DNA of 64,000 nt from Yamadazyma tenuis. Lineage: Eukaryota; Ascomycota; Pichiomycetes; Serinales; Debaryomycetaceae. The stretch is taken from positions 124,001-188,000 of the forward strand of contig NC_089461.1 of the NCBI RefSeq assembly GCF_029203305.1. Reading direction: 5' to 3'. A model generated the notes under the pieces. The model did not search any database. It was not told where the DNA came from and saw only the letters and a list, made by a program, of their open reading frames with translations. Numbering within the stretch: the stretch's first letter is position 1; the number at the start of each line of letters is the position of its first letter. The position numbers and the translations under genes are program-made. Shown piece by piece: positions 55,776 through 64,000 of this stretch.

Positions 55776-55797
55776 AACCACTATATGTATAGTGGTT
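55776..55797. promoter_or_regulatory. 22-bp palindrome between RTC4 and FOL1
   Basis: Perfect 10-bp arms, AACCACTATA (55776-55785) and TATAGTGGTT (55788-55797), around a central TG. It starts 21 bp after the RTC4 stop and ends 36 bp before the preferred FOL1 ATG. It could be a dimer binding site, an RNA hairpin or part of an RTC4 3' end; the role is unknown. Confidence 0.6.
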
Positions 55798-55833
55798 AGC
55801 GTGCGCGGCCCAGGCGGCCCTCACAGCATTTGG

Positions 55834-58347
55834 ATGCGACAAATAAAATGTCTTGATCAGAACCTAGTTTCCAAACTGTTCAGTAAAAGTCGTTTTTTGT
55901 GGGCAAACCACCCAGTACTCCCTTCCACGTCCACTTTTGTTCCACGTCTCTCTAGACAGTTCCACCATACATCCCAGATGCTCCAAGACACTGTTTTCGT
56001 TAAGAATCTAGCTGCCACGGCCATTACAGGCTCCGATGCCTGGAACAGGCCTACGGCTCAGCCGATCTTGATTTCAGTTGCTATTGATACCGATTTCTCC
56101 AAAGCATCGGAAACAGACAACCTCAAGTACTCGTTGAACTATGCGGTGATTTCTCGAAATGTCCTGGAGTATATGAAACTTCATGAACTGAAAAACTTCA
56201 AATCACTTCAGAATATCGCCGAGGAAGTCTGTAAAATCGTTACAGACCAGAAAAGAGGTGGTGGAGAACAAGCAACTGTCTGTGTCAATAGTGCCAAGTC
56301 GGAAATACGGGCTGATAGTATTGAATACCAATTGACTAGAAACCCATCCATGAAATTGGATGTATTGGATACTATCACGGTTCGTCGGCTTCGATTACTT
56401 ACCATCATTGGGGTGTTTACGTTTGAACGGTTGAAGAGACAAATAGTGGACGTGGACTTAAAGATTGAGCTTTTACCAAATCATAACGTTCAAATCCATA
56501 TTATCATGGATGAGATTACTAACTATGTCGAAGGGTCAAATTTCAAGACTGTAGAGGCTTTAGAAATGGCTATCGGCCAATTAATATTCCAGGGCAATGG
56601 TGATCATATTCAAAAGGCTGTGGTGACTATCACAAAGCCTAATGCTATCACCTATACCGATGGAGTTGGAGTAGAATCCTCAATTACTCGGGAACGGTTT
56701 GTTGGGGCTGAACCGATTAAAGTGGACAGTTCGGCAAATGTGTCTGAAAGTTTTAACTTGCCAGCAGACAAAAGTGTCGATGGTGCCGGTTTTCACACCG
56801 CTTTCATAGCGTTTGGCTCGAATGAGGGAAACCAAGTTGAGAATATCACTAAATCCATTGAATTACTTGACAAATACGACGTTAAAGTACTGGCCACTTC
56901 TGCCATGTACATTTCCAAACCCATGTACTACAAGGACCAACCTGACTTCTTCAATGGAGTCTTTAAAGTTGAGTTCTCTGACAAGTCCCCTCATGATTTG
57001 TTAAAGATTTTGAAGAACATCGAGTACAACCACATTAATAGAGTGAAGGAGTTCGATAACGGACCTCGCTCAATTGATTTAGATATTTTGTTGTATGACG
57101 ATATAAGCATTAACACCCCTGACTTGACTGTGCCCCACAGAGCAATGTTGGATCGGACTTTTGTTTTGCAGCCATTGTGTGAATTAATTGCACCGGACTA
57201 CGTTCATCCAGTAACAGCAGAACCTGTTCACAATCACCTACAGCAACTATTAAAGTCTTCTGTGCACGAACTGATCCAAGAGCTGAGCAAGCTCTTGCAA
57301 TACGTGCCGGTAAATCGGTTAACACCACTGGAGAATCCATTTAAATTCGATTTGTTGACTAACCACTCACCAACGTTGATGATGGGGATTCTCAACATCA
57401 CTCCTGACTCTTTCAGTGATGGCGGAAAGAATTACGGAGTTGAGTTGGATCAAGTTCTTGCAAACGCTGCTCAGTTGGTAGCCGACGGAGCGAAGATTAT
57501 AGACATTGGAGGTGTTTCCACTAGACCCGGTAGTGAAGAACCTACAGAGGAGGAAGAATTACGTCGGGTTGTTCCTATAGTAGAGGCCATACGTTCAAGT
57601 GTTAATAAGAACCTTGCCAACGTGTTGGTGTCTATTGATACTTACCGGTCGTCTGTGGCGGAAGCATCGTTAAAAGCCGGAGCTGATATCATCAACGATA
57701 TTTCGATGGGACTCTACGACGATAAGATGTTTGAGGTTGTTGCTCGCTATGGTTGTGCCTATATCCTCAATCATACTCGAGGTACAGCGAAGACCATGTC
57801 CCAGCTCACCAACTACGAAGCCAATACAAATGAAGACATCATTGAATTGCTAGTGGACCCAGTCACAGGCCAGCTCGATTCGGTCAGTGACTCGCCTTCT
57901 GTGAACAATCTCATAAATGGAATTGGAAGAGAGCAGGCGTCACAGATTTCAAAGGCATTTAAGCAAGGAGTTAGAAAATGGCAAGTAATTTTGGATCCGG
58001 GTCTTGGGTTTGCTAAGAATTTGACCCAAAACTTGGCCATATTGAAACACAGTCATTCGTTCAAACACTACAGCACCATTTTACGTCAACAAGCCAATAC
58101 TGAAACCGGCACGGCCAATGAAAAATATATGAGTTTTAATGGACTTCCGCTTCTTTTGGGGCCATCGAGAAAGAGGTTTTTGGGCACCATCAACAATGAG
58201 CCCACAGCCGAAACTCGAGTTTTCAGTACTGCTGCTTCTATAGTGGTATGTGTACAACAAGAAACCAACATTGTCAGAGTCCATGATACAAAAGAAATAT
58301 TCAAAACAATTGCAGTTGCAGATGCCATTTACCGAGATTTGTACTAG
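55834..58347 (+). CDS. FOL1: Trifunctional folate synthesis enzyme Fol1
   Basis: Dihydroneopterin aldolase, hydroxymethyldihydropterin pyrophosphokinase and dihydropteroate synthase in one mitochondrial protein. 837 residues from the ATG at 55834, with an Arg-rich presequence ending near RLSRQFHH. Two aldolase-like repeats (~75-310) come first. HPPK follows (~325-460; AFIAFGSNEGNQVENI, KPMYYKDQPDFFNGV, PRSIDLDILLYDD), then DHPS (~520-837; LMMGILNITPDSFSDGG, IDIGGVSTRPGSEEP, SIDTYRS). An earlier ATG at 55762, seven bases after the RTC4 stop, would add 24 residues and is less likely. Sulfonamides target the DHPS domain. Confidence 0.96.
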   Translation: MRQIKCLDQNLVSKLFSKSRFLWANHPVLPSTSTFVPRLSRQFHHTSQMLQDTVFVKNLAATAITGSDAWNRPTAQPILISVAIDTDFSKASETDNLKYSLNYAVISRNVLEYMKLHELKNFKSLQNIAEEVCKIVTDQKRGGGEQATVCVNSAKSEIRADSIEYQLTRNPSMKLDVLDTITVRRLRLLTIIGVFTFERLKRQIVDVDLKIELLPNHNVQIHIIMDEITNYVEGSNFKTVEALEMAIGQLIFQGNGDHIQKAVVTITKPNAITYTDGVGVESSITRERFVGAEPIKVDSSANVSESFNLPADKSVDGAGFHTAFIAFGSNEGNQVENITKSIELLDKYDVKVLATSAMYISKPMYYKDQPDFFNGVFKVEFSDKSPHDLLKILKNIEYNHINRVKEFDNGPRSIDLDILLYDDISINTPDLTVPHRAMLDRTFVLQPLCELIAPDYVHPVTAEPVHNHLQQLLKSSVHELIQELSKLLQYVPVNRLTPLENPFKFDLLTNHSPTLMMGILNITPDSFSDGGKNYGVELDQVLANAAQLVADGAKIIDIGGVSTRPGSEEPTEEEELRRVVPIVEAIRSSVNKNLANVLVSIDTYRSSVAEASLKAGADIINDISMGLYDDKMFEVVARYGCAYILNHTRGTAKTMSQLTNYEANTNEDIIELLVDPVTGQLDSVSDSPSVNNLINGIGREQASQISKAFKQGVRKWQVILDPGLGFAKNLTQNLAILKHSHSFKHYSTILRQQANTETGTANEKYMSFNGLPLLLGPSRKRFLGTINNEPTAETRVFSTAASIVVCVQQETNIVRVHDTKEIFKTIAVADAIYRDLY

Positions 58348-58456
58348 CAGTTACCCGACTGTCAGGACAAAAAAGTGTCGAGACCAAGAAATCTTCGCGC
58401 ATTCAAAAAATTTTCATCATCGATAAAGACCAGCTTTATTACAATTATTAAATAAA

Positions 58457-58981
58457 ATGGCAGCAGTATTCCCAAGAGCTTGTTACAAGTGCGGAGAAGT
58501 CGGACACTTGGCTGAAAGCTGTACTCAAGAAGAAAGATTGTGCTACAACTGCCACCAACCCGGCCATGAAAGCTCAGAATGTGAGGAACCAAAACTGACC
58601 ACCCATAAACAATGTTACTTGTGTGGTGATGTGGGACATGTTCAATCTGACTGTCCAACTCAAGAACAAGGTTCCAAGTGTTACAATTGTGGTCAATTTG
58701 GCCACATATCTAAGAACTGCAATGCTTCTGCTACTGAAAAGCCAGCGTCTGCTCCTGCTGCTTCTAAGTTCAAGCCTTCTACCACCTGTTACAAGTGTGG
58801 AGGTCCTAACCATTTTGCCAGAGACTGTCAAGCCAACAACACCAAGTGTTACGCTTGTGGAAAGACCGGCCATATTTCTAAGGACTGTCGGTCTGCTACT
58901 GGAGGTGACAACTTTTCGGTTAAGGCTTGCTACAACTGTGGACAAACCGGCCATATTTCTAAGGACTGTGATGCCGCTTAG
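58457..58981 (+). CDS. GIS2: CCHC zinc-knuckle RNA-binding protein Gis2 (CNBP)
   Basis: Single-stranded nucleic-acid-binding protein that associates with translating mRNAs and stress granules. 174 residues with seven CX2CX4HX4C knuckles, from CYKCGEVGHLAESC to CYNCGQTGHISKDC. Sc Gis2 (153 residues) also has seven; the extra length is an Ala/Ser/Pro linker after the fourth knuckle (about residues 94-110). Confidence 0.96.
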   Translation: MAAVFPRACYKCGEVGHLAESCTQEERLCYNCHQPGHESSECEEPKLTTHKQCYLCGDVGHVQSDCPTQEQGSKCYNCGQFGHISKNCNASATEKPASAPAASKFKPSTTCYKCGGPNHFARDCQANNTKCYACGKTGHISKDCRSATGGDNFSVKACYNCGQTGHISKDCDAA

Positions 58982-59417
58982 TCAAGTTGAAATGTTGTAT
59001 ATGGTTTGATTTGATGCTGTCATGGAGATTGTTTTGTATTCATAGGTGAAAGAAGAAAAGCCCTAAATATATGATTTTAGCTGTAAGATGAACGGAACTT
59101 GTCCTCAACGCTTTGAATACTCGGGATGATTGTCTGATTCCATAAATATGATGAAAGAACGTCAGTGTAAGCATTTCATTGTTTTGCAAGCTGGTCTATT
59201 TCATAAAATAAGCCATCCCCAAAAAAGAATAAAAGTCAGCGTTCTAAGATGCCTGGATTCAAAATATTTAGCCACTATGATTATTTGTGACAATGACCTA
59301 GGCCATTGTGATGTGATCCAGTAACTCTATTCAGTATTTAAATTTATATATTCATCTAAAAGCAGACAGCGTACACAATGTTAATTAAATAACGAGCCTC
59401 GATGGAATTTGCAATCC
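58982..59417. other. Convergent intergenic region, no gene seen
   Basis: 436 bp between the 3' ends of GIS2 and the aminotransferase-like gene. AT-rich, with no credible frame or RNA gene that I can see. Confidence 0.3.
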
Positions 59418-60734
59418 TTAGTATCTCAAATAATCAAATGTCACAGCATCAGGAATGTCTGCAATTTCCAATGCAGTAATTTCATTGATGGTTTGTTCCA
59501 ACATACGAAGACCAAATCTTAATTCCTCTTCGGTAATCACCAACGCAGGTGCCCACCGAATGGTTTTTGCATGAACCATTTTACAAATAATACCTTTTGA
59601 CCTCAAAAGCATACAAACATGCCATACCTTTTTTCCATTTAGTTGCAGCTCATCAATATCAAAACCTGCCATCAAACCTCTTCCTCTCACATCGGTTATA
59701 ATAGAGGACTTTTCTCTGATAGAATTAAGACCATCAAGCATTATCTTTCCTAAGTGCTTTGCATTATCAATCATATTGTCTTCAATTAATACCTCTAATG
59801 CAACCTTGGATGTTGCACAACTTAATGGACTACCAGAAAATGTTGCACCATGAGAATTTGGTTCGATGCAATCCATTATTTCTCCAGATGATAAAACCAA
59901 ACTAGTAGGATAGACCCCACCACCAATACTTTTTGCAACCACAAGCACATCTGGCTTAATACCATCTTGCTCGCATGATAAAAGTGTACCTGTTCTTCCA
60001 GCACCCATTTGAACTTCATCAGCAATATATAAAATATTATACTCTTCACATAAACGTTTTACTTGTTGCAAATACCCATCTTTTGGAACATAGATCCCTG
60101 CTTCTCCCTGAAGAGATTCCAAAACAATAGCAGCTATATTTGGTCCATCAGTTTTAAAAGCTTCTTCTATATCTTCAATATGGTTGTACCTAATAAATTT
60201 ACCTTCCGACCCATAATAAGGGCCAACTTTAGGAAGAAAAGGACCATAGTTTTTTCTGGCACCTGGTGTGGTTGATGCCGAAGTACTGCCAAGGGTTCTA
60301 CCATGATAATTATTCGCAGCAAATAATACTATGGCTTCGTTTTGACTAATTCCCTTCTTGGTATAACCCCAAGCTCTAGCTAATTTTATTGCAAACTCAA
60401 TTGCTTCTGATCCACCATTCAATGGAAGTGCTTTTTCAAAATCGAAATATTGACAAACAAATTTGATGTAATCTCCATATAGATTATGGGTAAATGCTCT
60501 AGATGGCAAAGCGCAAATCTGTGCTTGGTCAATAAGAGCTTGAACAATTTTTGGATGTGAATGACCTTGATTAGTTGCACAATATGAGCCTCCAAAATCT
60601 AGGTATTCATTGTCGTCGACATCCCATACTTTACACCCTATTGCTTTCTTAAATACCACTGGCATAGGAGTATAGTTTTTTGCGGAATACTGTCTTTCGG
60701 TTGCAAGACATATTTGAGATTTCGAGGAATTCAT
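59418..60734 (-). CDS. Ornithine-aminotransferase-like class III aminotransferase
   Basis: 438 residues of the PLP class III family, closest by motif to ornithine aminotransferase (Car2). Present: GQGHSHPKIV-like NQGHSHPKIVQAL, NGGSEAIEFAIKLARAWGY, NNYHGRTLGS, LESLQGEAG, the PLP Asp in IADEVQ (D239) and the Schiff-base Lys in VVAKSIGGGVYP (K268). It departs from standard OATs in several places (NGGSEA for NTGAEA, GAGRTG for GLGRTG), so it may be a diverged paralogue with another amino donor such as acetylornithine or GABA. Base composition is noticeably more AT-rich than genes like ATP1. A Zn2Cys6 regulator gene lies directly upstream on the same strand. Confidence 0.82.
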   Translation of the reverse strand: MNSSKSQICLATERQYSAKNYTPMPVVFKKAIGCKVWDVDDNEYLDFGGSYCATNQGHSHPKIVQALIDQAQICALPSRAFTHNLYGDYIKFVCQYFDFEKALPLNGGSEAIEFAIKLARAWGYTKKGISQNEAIVLFAANNYHGRTLGSTSASTTPGARKNYGPFLPKVGPYYGSEGKFIRYNHIEDIEEAFKTDGPNIAAIVLESLQGEAGIYVPKDGYLQQVKRLCEEYNILYIADEVQMGAGRTGTLLSCEQDGIKPDVLVVAKSIGGGVYPTSLVLSSGEIMDCIEPNSHGATFSGSPLSCATSKVALEVLIEDNMIDNAKHLGKIMLDGLNSIREKSSIITDVRGRGLMAGFDIDELQLNGKKVWHVCMLLRSKGIICKMVHAKTIRWAPALVITEEELRFGLRMLEQTINEITALEIADIPDAVTFDYLRY

Positions 60735-61090
60735 CTTATACCCACAAGGTCTAAAGGAATTTCTTACCTATATATAATAGTATTTCATGCTGATGCTCAC
60801 CACCATCTATTGATGATAAGGGCAAAATCCCGTGTTTCTACTTCCCAAAACAGCTATACTTTTGAGAAAATATATATTCTCCGGTGTGTGTATGGGCACT
60901 GGCAGCTAGCGTATCGTAGATTCCGTTCTCAAAAGAGCAACAAATTTGAGAAAATCAATTCTTCGGTATATGCTTTCCAGAGTTCCACTCAAATTTCTTC
61001 TCTGCTGCTACGTATAATTTCGTAGTATTTCACGCAATATGACTTGAAAATGGTGAATTTAAAACATAGGAGTCCCCGGAACAGTTGAAC
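60735..61090 (-). promoter_or_regulatory. Aminotransferase promoter with compound direct repeat
   Basis: 356 bp. TTTGAGAAAAT followed by ATTCTCCGGT (60861-60885) recurs as TTTGAGAAAAT then ATTCTTCGGT (60945-60967). Between them lies an inverted CTTTTGAGAA element (60926-60935) with its own CGG on the same strand sense. CGG triplets are typical Zn2Cys6 half-sites, so these may be targets of the adjacent regulator. Confidence 0.5.
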
Positions 61091-62776
61091 CTAATAAATT
61101 ATAAAAGGAAACTCTTTTGAGATTTTCTTTTGCACTTCCTCCATATTTTCTTGATCTTTTACCCAAAAATGATCACACAAAAGACTTCTAGCTAACCTCT
61201 GACTACCTAAATTAAGATGCCATTCCGATAAGTTGATAAAATTCAAAACCTGTGCTCTGTGAGCCTCCAAAACAGCTTCTCTGCCCGCAATATATAAGGG
61301 AAATGCAATGCAAGAATCCGGGCCAGACCCAACGAGTATCTTTTCTGTAACTATTGAAATAACCCTGTCAACATGAAAAACCATCCGAGCAGATTTAGGA
61401 TCTTCGTGACAGATTTTCCTCAAAAGTAGTATATAAGCTGAATGATAGTAGATTTCAACCAATACAGAAAAGTTAGAACTATCATCTTTAAGATTTATTG
61501 TTTCTTCATTTAACCTCTTATAGTCTTCTAATTTCTTGACGAAACGAAGCTCCAGCTCTGTCTTTTCCTTGGAGATTGAAATCATATCATCGTCACTTTT
61601 TGTTGAACTTTCTTTGGCAATATCATGACTGAGGACTTCAATTTCATAAATTATTAACAAAATTTGTACAGGGCAGCCAATAATACTTAATAAAGAAGAT
61701 ACATCAGCCTGATTCAATTCACAATGTAACAAGTATTCAAGAATATATTTGGGAACAACCGGTCTTGTGTCGTTAAGACTGCTCATAAAGACATCATTAA
61801 ACACAAGTCTTTGAATGATAAACATGGTGGATGTACTTGAAGAAACATGGAACCTCAAGTTATGACGCACTACCAGCTCATTCACTAACCTTAGATAATT
61901 TCTCTGCTCTGCGAATCTCATTTGTGTGTCTGTTTGATCACACCTGAAAATGGAGTAACTGATTTGCATCAACAAGTTTAAGCATTTGATTGCAAATGAT
62001 TCATTCTCAAAATAATTATTCTTGTTCAATTGTATAGTGTTTGAAACAGACATGAAACTCAAACATAGCATTTCCGAAAGACCCGTACTCAACGAGTCTA
62101 GTATCGCCTTTGACATAAGCTTCCTTGCATACAAATGTTCACCAGCAATACAAATCAATGTAATTAGGATATCCTGGGATATCTCAGAATAGGGAACCAA
62201 ATATTTTCTGTAGGGTGAATTTGCATTATCAAAAGGGACCATCTGATCCAATATAACCTCATTGAAGTAATCAAATAGTTTGAATATCAATGCTTGGTCA
62301 ACAAAATAATAACTGGTTGGGTTATTACCATTCAACATATTAACTGATTTTGATAAATCATGGATTGTCAATCGGAAAGAGTCCGATAATGAAATCCTTG
62401 TGAGTGGATAATATTCTGAAATGCCTGTTTTAGTACCAGGAGCTTCTACAGACATATCTAAGGCTTCATTTTCTTCAAATCCAAAACCTTCTTGACATAA
62501 CACTAAACTCTGGTTGTTCTTTAACTTATTCATCTCCTGATGGCTCGGCTGTAGATGTATTGGCAACCTTTTTTGAGCTCTATCAGAAACGGCATATTGA
62601 ACAAACCTTCTATTCTTTTCAAAATGACATTGTATAGCTTTCTTGTGACACTTCCCGCAGGTTGGTTTGATTAAATCACACTTTATTCTACGTTTATAAC
62701 ATTCAAAACACGGCCTTTTATTATTATCAGGGTTCCTGATGGACCCTAAGCCCTTAGAATCCTTCAAGCTTGTCAT
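61091..62776 (-). CDS. Zn2Cys6 fungal transcription factor
   Basis: 561 residues from the ATG at 62776; an earlier in-frame ATG at 62878 would add 34 residues. The zinc cluster CX2CX6CX6CX2CX6C (CFECYKRRIKC then CGKCHKKAIQC) is at about residues 23-50 with basic flanks. The remainder is a helical regulatory domain of the Fungal_trans_2 kind (Arg81/Uga3-like), with late segments REAVLEAHRAQVLNFINL and WHLNLGSQRLARSLL. Its position upstream of an aminotransferase-like gene suggests a nitrogen or amino-acid-catabolism regulator, by inference. AT-rich like its neighbour. Confidence 0.85.
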   Translation of the reverse strand: MTSLKDSKGLGSIRNPDNNKRPCFECYKRRIKCDLIKPTCGKCHKKAIQCHFEKNRRFVQYAVSDRAQKRLPIHLQPSHQEMNKLKNNQSLVLCQEGFGFEENEALDMSVEAPGTKTGISEYYPLTRISLSDSFRLTIHDLSKSVNMLNGNNPTSYYFVDQALIFKLFDYFNEVILDQMVPFDNANSPYRKYLVPYSEISQDILITLICIAGEHLYARKLMSKAILDSLSTGLSEMLCLSFMSVSNTIQLNKNNYFENESFAIKCLNLLMQISYSIFRCDQTDTQMRFAEQRNYLRLVNELVVRHNLRFHVSSSTSTMFIIQRLVFNDVFMSSLNDTRPVVPKYILEYLLHCELNQADVSSLLSIIGCPVQILLIIYEIEVLSHDIAKESSTKSDDDMISISKEKTELELRFVKKLEDYKRLNEETINLKDDSSNFSVLVEIYYHSAYILLLRKICHEDPKSARMVFHVDRVISIVTEKILVGSGPDSCIAFPLYIAGREAVLEAHRAQVLNFINLSEWHLNLGSQRLARSLLCDHFWVKDQENMEEVQKKISKEFPFIIY

Positions 62777-63134
62777 GTACAGTATCGTTTGTCTACCATA
62801 GGCCCTTGCGAAATATGATAAAGTTGTAGGTGCGTAGATAATTAACCTTGTGATTATATGGTTAGTACACATACTCATTAGCCCTGACTGTTCTTGACTT
62901 CGTGTACACTTGAAGCAGTTTGGATTCTTCTAAAACAACTAAATGATAGAACCAAATGTGAACTGCTGTAAAACATTACTAAGGGTTAGTGCTTATTAAC
63001 TGATACCCATACCCACATATATACCTTTACTTTTACTGTGGGTGCGAATTAAACATTTCACGCAGTAAAATCTAGGCTATTTGCGAACATCTAATTTCCA
63101 ATTCGTAATCCTTGTTCCAACAACCGAAGATACA

Positions 63135-64000
63135 ATGGAGTACACCAACTATATGTCTAAAAATGAATTTGAAAATGGGGATATCGGGCTCTATAACGAC
63201 AACCAGTTCGGCTTGACCCAACAAAACGTCTATATGCTCGATGAACCCGTCCAGTTCCCGGGTCAGTATATTCCCAATGCTGACACATTCAGCGATAGAT
63301 CATCTCCTTCCACAAACAACAGCAACTTGATGACAGTAGACCACGCTATCTTGTCTAACCATCACGGCCAGAAGTCCGACTTGGAAGCCAGTTCCACTGA
63401 CGAAAACTCCCATAAAGTGGTAACCTTGCGTAACGGAAAAGGTAAAAGTAAGAAGCAGTTGGCAGAAGAACAAGATACTCTTTTGTTATCACGAGACGAC
63501 TCAGAGTTGACAGAGGAAGAGTTGCAGTTGAAGAAAAAGGCACAAAATAGAGCTGCTCAACGAGCTTTCAGAGAGAGGAAAGAGACTCGATTGAAAGAAT
63601 TGGAGCAGAAATTGAATAAGAGCGAGGAAGATAAACAAGCGCTATTAAACAAGTTGGAGGCCATTCGCAAGCAGAACCTCGCCATGAAATCAGAGAACCT
63701 GGATTTAAAGACCAGTAGGAATAACGGTACTACTCCCGAATTGAAACTTGACTTCCCCAAGAACGAGGGGGATTTCATCGCTCGTCTTTTGGAAGGTCAA
63801 GAACATGTTTATCTGTCCTCTGACTCCAAGAAGGTCTACGATTCCCCTGAAAATGGTCAAAAGGTTCTTGCGTTCGGAGCAGTATGGGATTATCTCTTGT
63901 ACAGGGCCGATGAGGACAACTTGAATATCGACGTGATGGAAGTAATGAATAGCTTGAAAGGTAACGAGAAATGTCATGGGTATGGGCCTGCCTACCCGGT
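63135..64000 (+). CDS. AP-1/Yap-like bZIP factor (Fcr3/Yap3 type), 3' end outside window
   Basis: Open from the ATG at 63135 to the window end (288 complete codons, no stop), so partial. Asn/Ser-rich N-terminus, then a Yap-type basic region KKAQNRAAQRAFRERKETR at about residues 134-152, where fungal AP-1 proteins carry NRAAQRAFR, followed by a leucine zipper (~153-190). The C-terminal part has FGAVWDYLLYRAD and LKGNEKCHGYGPAYP, a block I associate with Fcr3/Yap3-like factors rather than Cap1/Yap1. Two CTG codons occur after the zipper start. Divergent from the Zn2Cys6 gene. Confidence 0.85.
   Translation, partial: MEYTNYMSKNEFENGDIGLYNDNQFGLTQQNVYMLDEPVQFPGQYIPNADTFSDRSSPSTNNSNLMTVDHAILSNHHGQKSDLEASSTDENSHKVVTLRNGKGKSKKQLAEEQDTLLLSRDDSELTEEELQLKKKAQNRAAQRAFRERKETRLKELEQKLNKSEEDKQALLNKLEAIRKQNLAMKSENLDLKTSRNNGTTPELKLDFPKNEGDFIARLLEGQEHVYLSSDSKKVYDSPENGQKVLAFGAVWDYLLYRADEDNLNIDVMEVMNSLKGNEKCHGYGPAYP

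Noticed and set aside
55788..55830. TATAGTGGTTAGCG, identical to the D-arm of several tRNAs
   Set aside because: No B box, anticodon arm or acceptor pairing downstream; better explained as one arm of the 22-bp palindrome.

Overview
This is an ordinary, gene-dense nuclear chromosome segment from an ascomycete yeast of the CTG-Ser clade (Debaryomycetaceae type). Short intergenic spacers, about 48 protein genes on both strands and few spliceosomal introns, each with a GTATGT donor and a TACTAAC-like branch site, indicate a budding yeast. The clade call rests on one diagnostic codon: in the G-alpha gene, CTG stands where the whole family has serine (the GGQRSERKKW motif). CTG is also rare throughout and I saw none in the highly expressed ATP1. 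Several products (ESS1, GPA1, FOL1) look like their Candida relatives. I see no prophage, transposon, CRISPR, rRNA or convincing tRNA.

Layout. 0-9 kb: ALA1, a stand-alone MoaB/CinA-type domain protein, a PP1-like phosphatase (PPZ/PPQ type), PFS2 and a kinase-only PFK-2 homologue. 9-21 kb: ADI1, GIM4, an unrecognised secreted or membrane protein, WBP1, URM1, NAS2, a DMT transporter, PRP38, GVP36, PRE1, RIB5, MRP2 (one intron), SDH4 and PSY4. 21-36 kb: RSM7, an orphan, COR1, GPA1, CDC1, a degenerate acyl-adenylate (ANL) protein, a PCL-type cyclin (probably PCL5), PAN3, an SDR (one intron), URA6 and ESS1. 36-52 kb: a M1 aminopeptidase, two orphans, ATP1 (two introns), a basic mitochondrial-type protein, CDC24, TEX1, ERV46 and MRPL17. 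52-64 kb: NRD1, RTC4, FOL1, GIS2, an ornithine-aminotransferase-like gene, a Zn2Cys6 regulator and a bZIP gene cut by the window end.

Functional themes. Mitochondrial function is heavily represented (ATP1, COR1, SDH4, MRP2, RSM7, MRPL17). RNA processing is represented by PFS2, PRP38, PAN3, TEX1 and NRD1, proteasome function by PRE1 and its assembly chaperone NAS2, and the secretory pathway by WBP1, CDC1, ERV46 and GVP36. GPA1 and CDC24 act in pheromone and polarity signalling. These genes are neighbours without being operons.

The most interesting signals are regulatory or structural: paired TCACGTGA sites before ADI1; three TGASTCA sites before the PCL cyclin; overlapping upstream ATGs at ALA1; an intron in MRP2 whose 3' splice site is also the in-frame stop; a compound direct repeat with CGG triplets between the aminotransferase-like gene and its neighbouring Zn2Cys6 regulator; and a 22-bp palindrome between RTC4 and FOL1. 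I found no clear candidate for an entirely new biological system; the aminotransferase/regulator pair is the closest thing to an accessory module.
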